Source: an uncultured Microcaldota archaeon
GTDB taxonomy: Archaea; Micrarchaeota; Micrarchaeia; Anstonellales; Bilamarchaeaceae
Direction of reading: 5' to 3'
Assembly: GCA_903920925.1 (NCBI GenBank)
Contig: CAIXOA010000183.1
Coordinates: forward strand, 1 to 8,619
Length of the DNA: 8,619 nt
The translations under genes were made by a program, and so were the position numbers. The notes under the pieces are model-generated. The model was not told where the DNA came from and searched no databases. It worked only from the letters and a program-made list of their open reading frames with translations. Below, piece by piece: positions 6,099-8,619 of the stretch (positions within the stretch are counted from its first letter, which is position 1; each line of letters begins with the position of its first letter).

Positions 6099-6881
6099 TT
6101 ATTCTTCGTCATCGCCCGCAGCCCAGTCCGAGACGCACGAGCACTTCATCAATTCCGTGAAAGGGACGGGCCTTTTCGTCATCCGCCCGTTCTCCCGCCT
6201 GATTATGTAGCCGTTTTCCCAGGGCACGCCTTCCCTGTCCCTCGCGATGAATGTTATGCCGAGCCCCAAATCATATCCAACGAAAAGTGGCCTCTCCAAT
6301 CCGTTGTTCTCCCTCTCCAGGCCGGAGAAATCCACGTAAAAAACCTCCCCCGCGGTTCCGTCCGCAAAGGGGGCCACGGCAAGCCTTGTGGGCTCTATTC
6401 CAACAGCATCCCGCATGAGTGCCATCACCATGAAGCCGTCACCCGGGACGTTCGCGACCCGGAGTACATACCTGTGCGGATATTCGCCCCGTTCGATGTC
6501 CAGTTCCACGCTCGTCTCGTATTTCCCGTTCAAAAATATGTGGACGGAGTGCTGGTAGTCCGCGGCGAGCGCATCTATCCGCGTATTTCCCGTGACATTC
6601 GTATCCTTTGCGATATGGGTGAGCCCCCTCCTTCCCATCTCGCCTTCCGCGTCAATTGGAGTGGTCTGCCCGCGCACGAATCCCAGCTCCTGGGCGGAGA
6701 GGTTCCTGCGGTTGTTCTCGTTGAAAACCACGCTCTCGGGGTTCCTGGCATAATAGCGCCGGTTGCATCCGGCAAGCGGTTCCAGTGCCATGCCCGCAAG
6801 CAGGGCTGCCCCCACACGTATGAAATCCCTCCTGCCCGGGTTTTCCGGCCCGCAATTCACACCAATCTTTCTATTTTCCAC
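6099..6881 (-). CDS. Predicted Tat-exported lipoprotein of unknown function
   Basis: This is a 260-aa protein starting with GTG. The N-terminus holds a twin-arginine motif (GRRDFIR, R17-R18), a hydrophobic stretch (VGAALLAGMALEPL) and a lipobox LAGC with the cysteine at 39. It should therefore be folded inside, exported by the Tat system and lipid-anchored on the outer face. The mature part (about 221 aa) has no further membrane segment and looks beta-rich in its middle (SVHIFLNGKYETSVELDI, HRYVLRVANV). It ends in an acidic tail after KCSCVSDW. I do not recognise the domain, and no cofactor motif is evident, although Tat export often implies a cofactor or cytoplasmic folding. The GTG start is supported by a TATA-like box about 26 bases upstream; there is no Shine-Dalgarno site. 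It converges on the 5S gene with 40 bp between. Confidence 0.85.
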   Translation of the reverse strand: MENRKIGVNCGPENPGRRDFIRVGAALLAGMALEPLAGCNRRYYARNPESVVFNENNRRNLSAQELGFVRGQTTPIDAEGEMGRRGLTHIAKDTNVTGNTRIDALAADYQHSVHIFLNGKYETSVELDIERGEYPHRYVLRVANVPGDGFMVMALMRDAVGIEPTRLAVAPFADGTAGEVFYVDFSGLERENNGLERPLFVGYDLGLGITFIARDREGVPWENGYIIRRENGRMTKRPVPFTELMKCSCVSDWAAGDDEE

Positions 6882-6902
6882 ATTAATACTTATGGAATAA
6901 CA

Positions 6903-6910
6903 ATATAAAT
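6903..6910 (-). promoter_or_regulatory. TATA box of the Tat lipoprotein gene, leaderless
   Basis: The minus strand reads ATTTATAT in the 35-bp gap after the membrane-protein gene, centred about 26 bases before the GTG at 6881. No Shine-Dalgarno site follows. It indicates independent, leaderless transcription of the lipoprotein gene. Confidence 0.6.
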
Positions 6911-6916
6911 AGCTTC

Positions 6917-7747
6917 CTATCGGGCTTCCCTGGCCGCCTTCCAGTAGAAATACTGGATCGGGAGGACAACGGCCTCCATGGCCGCAGTGTATGCGATGTA
7001 AAGGGTGATGGCATAAATTATCCCCAGGGCCAGGAGCGCCAGGCTAAGAACCTGGCTGCCGGCGGCGGATGCGACCATAAACCCGATTATCGCAGGGACA
7101 AGGAAGAGAACAAGCAGGATTATGCCCATTATGAGGGCGGCGGCGATGGAGACGCCGCACATCCCTATGTAATAGACCAGGGTTTCCCAGAAGTTCCTTT
7201 TCACTATGCCGAAGGACTTGCCGAAGCTGCCGAGCGCCCCGGACCTTGAGACGACGAGCTCGAAAACGCCGAACTGGAACAGGAAGCTTATCACGAACAC
7301 GGCAAAGTAATAGTAGATGTAGGCGGCCACTAAAGCCGTCCCGCCTGCTTTCATCCCAACGAATAGCGGAGCGTATGCGAATATGCTGATTATCAGAATC
7401 ATTATGATATAGAATGCGGCCGCGGGAAGAATGTTCCTTTTGGCATTTCCCATTATGCCTAGCGCAGGTGATTTCGAAATCCTCTCGTCGATTATGTTCA
7501 TGGGCACGGTCATTATGCCGGTGGAGAGCAGGACAGCCGCAATTACTGCGGCGATGATGAGGGTTATGGACACCCATGGGGTGCTGCTTATCACGGAAGC
7601 GGCGAGCACTGCCACGCCCACACCCAGCAGAATGACCAGGATGCCGATTGCGTATACCTTGAAGAGTTCCAGGAAAAGCCCCTTCCCCATCTTGGAAACG
7701 GTTTCCAGCCCCTTTGTCAAAGCCCCGGTGGCCATTTCGATTCGCAT
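6917..7747 (-). CDS. Polytopic membrane protein, about six transmembrane helices
   Basis: This is a 276-aa integral membrane protein of unknown function. After a short amphipathic N-terminus there are about six hydrophobic segments: LFKVYAIGILVILLGVGVAV, ITLIIAAVIAAVLLSTGI, AAFYIIMILIISIFAYAPL, YIYYYFAVFVISFLFQFGVF, a long one from LVYYIGMCG to VPAIIGFM, and SLALLALGIIYAITLYIAYTA. Loops carry basic residues (DERISKSP, GNAKRNI, SFGIVKRNFWET). The SFGIVKRNFW segment before a helix and the closing PIQYFYWKA resemble uncharacterised archaeal and bacterial 'DUF' membrane proteins with six helices; no transport or catalytic motif is visible. The ATG at 7747 has an AT-rich box about 27 bases upstream and no Shine-Dalgarno site. 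It is divergent from dtdA with a 52-bp gap. The lipoprotein gene downstream has its own promoter-like box but could also be co-transcribed. Confidence 0.85.
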   Translation of the reverse strand: MRIEMATGALTKGLETVSKMGKGLFLELFKVYAIGILVILLGVGVAVLAASVISSTPWVSITLIIAAVIAAVLLSTGIMTVPMNIIDERISKSPALGIMGNAKRNILPAAAFYIIMILIISIFAYAPLFVGMKAGGTALVAAYIYYYFAVFVISFLFQFGVFELVVSRSGALGSFGKSFGIVKRNFWETLVYYIGMCGVSIAAALIMGIILLVLFLVPAIIGFMVASAAGSQVLSLALLALGIIYAITLYIAYTAAMEAVVLPIQYFYWKAAREAR

Positions 7748-7768
7748 GTTTCAGGTTTTCCGTATTAC

Positions 7769-7779
7769 ATATTTAATAT
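7769..7779. promoter_or_regulatory. Near-symmetric TATA box shared by the membrane-protein gene and dtdA
   Basis: ATATTTAATAT is centred at 7774 in the 52-bp divergent gap, about 27 bases from the minus-strand ATG (7747) and 26 bases from the dtdA ATG (7800). Neither start has a Shine-Dalgarno site, so both mRNAs are probably leaderless and use the same AT-rich box. Confidence 0.55.
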
Positions 7780-7799
7780 TATCCCCCCATTCCTTTCTC

Positions 7800-8619
7800 A
7801 TGCATATACTTTTCTCCAGCAAAAATCCCGCGAGCGGAAACATCGCCCAGAGATTGATGGAGATGGGCTTCTCGGAGAAGGGGGATGGCGGAATTCCGCA
7901 GAATTCTGCCAGTTATCGCCGCGCGAATTTTCCCACGGGAAAATGGCGCCCCTTTTCGCAACAGCGAAAATCGGGCAGCGATACGGAGGCGGAATGGAAA
8001 TGGCACGGGCATAAGATGATTGACACAAAAGTGGACATGATACTTGACGTGCCCACGGATTTCCAGACCGATTGGCTCCTCGTTCTCTCCACTCACCGGA
8101 GCGAGAAGAAATTTCCCGCCTTAACCGTTCATATCCCGGGCAATTGGGACAAGGCGGAGATGGGCGGAGCTCCGCGCACCCTGAATGTTGCATATGCAAG
8201 CAGGATGAAGGATTTGCTACGCGCGCTTGCGGAGAAGAACACCTTGGGATGGGACGTCAACCAGGAGGTGGACCACCACGGGCCCACCTGCAAATTGCCG
8301 ATTATTTTCATAGAAATAGGGAGTTCGGAAGAGGAATGGGGGGATAGAAAAGCCGCGGAGATAGTCGCGGAAGCGGTGATGGATTCCATTAACGAAAAGA
8401 AATTATACGATTCATTTGTGGGTGCTGGAGGCGGGCACTACGCGCCCTTCTTCACGAAGCTTATGCTGGAGACGGAAGAGGCGTTCGGGCATATTTTGCC
8501 GAAATATCAGGCGGCAAATATCGGGGCGGATACTTTGAAGCAGGCGATGGAGAAGAACGTGGAGAAGGTCGACACTCTCATTTATGAGAAGAAATCCTTC
8601 AAGGCGCCAGAGAGGGACA
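7800..8619 (+). CDS. dtdA: D-aminoacyl-tRNA deacylase DtdA, 3'-truncated by window edge, with in-frame insertion
   Basis: This enzyme hydrolyses D-amino acids wrongly attached to tRNA (archaeal DtdA/GEK1 family, zinc-dependent by family knowledge). There are 273 codons with no stop before the right edge, so only the C-terminal tip is missing. Family hallmarks in order are SSKNPASGNIAQ near the start, STHRSEKKFPALTVH (97-111) with PGNW, DHHGPT (158-163), IFIEIGSSEEEW (169-180), GGGHYAPFFTKL (210-221) and AFGHILPKY (228-236). The common form of the third motif is THHGPT; Asp replaces Thr here. Residues 30-60 (GGIPQNS to SGS) have no counterpart in the family pattern I remember and are encoded by a cluster of three hairpins. 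The ATG at 7800 follows the shared TATA box by 26 bases. The basic composition of the extra segment (YRR, GKWRPF, QQRK) suggests an exposed loop. Confidence 0.93.
   Translation, partial: MHILFSSKNPASGNIAQRLMEMGFSEKGDGGIPQNSASYRRANFPTGKWRPFSQQRKSGSDTEAEWKWHGHKMIDTKVDMILDVPTDFQTDWLLVLSTHRSEKKFPALTVHIPGNWDKAEMGGAPRTLNVAYASRMKDLLRALAEKNTLGWDVNQEVDHHGPTCKLPIIFIEIGSSEEEWGDRKAAEIVAEAVMDSINEKKLYDSFVGAGGGHYAPFFTKLMLETEEAFGHILPKYQAANIGADTLKQAMEKNVEKVDTLIYEKKSFKAPERD
7887..7976 (+). repeat. Cluster of three hairpins inside dtdA, putative inserted palindromic element
   Basis: Three inverted repeats follow one another. First, GGCGGAATTC and GAATTCTGCC (7887-7910) form a 10-bp stem with one G-T pair and loop CGCA. 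Second, ATTTTCCC and GGGAAAAT (7927-7944) are separated by AC; flanking GCGC (7921-7924 and 7946-7949) can extend the stem. Third, TTTTCGC and GCGAAAA (7953-7970) have loop AACA; GCCC (7948-7951) and GGGC (7973-7976) can extend it. The second and third extended arms overlap by two bases, so they would not form in full together. The run starts and ends close to codon boundaries and adds about 30 codons. Copies were not found elsewhere in the window. Confidence 0.6.

Noticed and set aside
5943..6908. Plus-strand frame of 321 aa running through 5S rRNA and antisense to the lipoprotein gene
   Set aside because: It would translate the 5S gene itself, and the opposite frame has a convincing Tat/lipobox signal.
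7798..8389. Minus- and plus-strand frames inside the dtdA region
   Set aside because: They are shadows of dtdA, whose plus-strand frame is open from 7800 to the edge and carries all family motifs.
1..8619. CRISPR array, transposase, integrase, toxin-antitoxin or defence cassette
   Set aside because: No regularly spaced repeats, no transposase or nuclease motifs and no small paired genes were seen on either strand.
1..8619. tRNA genes
   Set aside because: Spacers are too short, and no TTC-loop sequence (GGTTCRA) with matching arms was seen in them.

Overview
This window is a compact piece of an archaeal chromosome. Archaeal markers are both subunits of the archaeal/eukaryotic-type primase (PriL and PriS), a D-aminoacyl-tRNA deacylase of the archaeal DtdA family, an archaeal-type YchF GTPase with a C-terminal TGS domain, and an archaeal-style 5S rRNA gene standing alone. 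Spacers are never longer than about 60 bases. The first genes of transcription units have a TATA-like box about 25-29 bases before the start codon and no Shine-Dalgarno site, as in leaderless archaeal mRNAs. The small gene sizes, unlinked 5S rRNA and Cys-rich surface protein would fit a DPANN-type archaeon such as Micrarchaeota or Diapherotrites, but that placement is a guess.

Layout, left to right. (1) Positions 1-1842, plus strand: the 3' part of priL, overlapped by 31 bp by priS, whose TTG start has a strong Shine-Dalgarno site. (2) Positions 1826-4707, minus strand: an operon read right to left, consisting of the YchF GTPase, a membrane-anchored Cys-rich surface protein, and a small conserved protein. 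Each internal gene's ribosome-binding site contains the TGA stop of the gene before it. (3) Positions 4745-5887, minus: an unrecognised all-helical, cysteine-rich 380-aa protein. (4) Positions 5945-6058, plus: 5S rRNA, apparently sharing one palindromic TATA box with the divergent 380-aa gene. (5) Positions 6099-6881, minus: a predicted Tat-exported lipoprotein. (6) Positions 6917-7747, minus: a polytopic membrane protein. (7) Position 7800 to the right edge, plus: dtdA, which has no stop in the window.

The themes are replication priming (PriS/PriL), translation (5S rRNA, YchF, DtdA) and the cell envelope (surface protein, Tat lipoprotein, membrane protein). No classical mobile element, CRISPR array, defence cassette or tRNA was seen.

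The observation most worth following up is in dtdA. A run of about 90 bp (7887-7976) made of three consecutive hairpins lies in frame inside the gene, exactly where the protein seems about 30 residues longer than the family pattern. It looks like a small palindromic element that inserted into a coding sequence while keeping the frame. Next in interest are two divergent promoters that each appear to use a single near-symmetric TATA box, and a PriS without the usual zinc knuckle.
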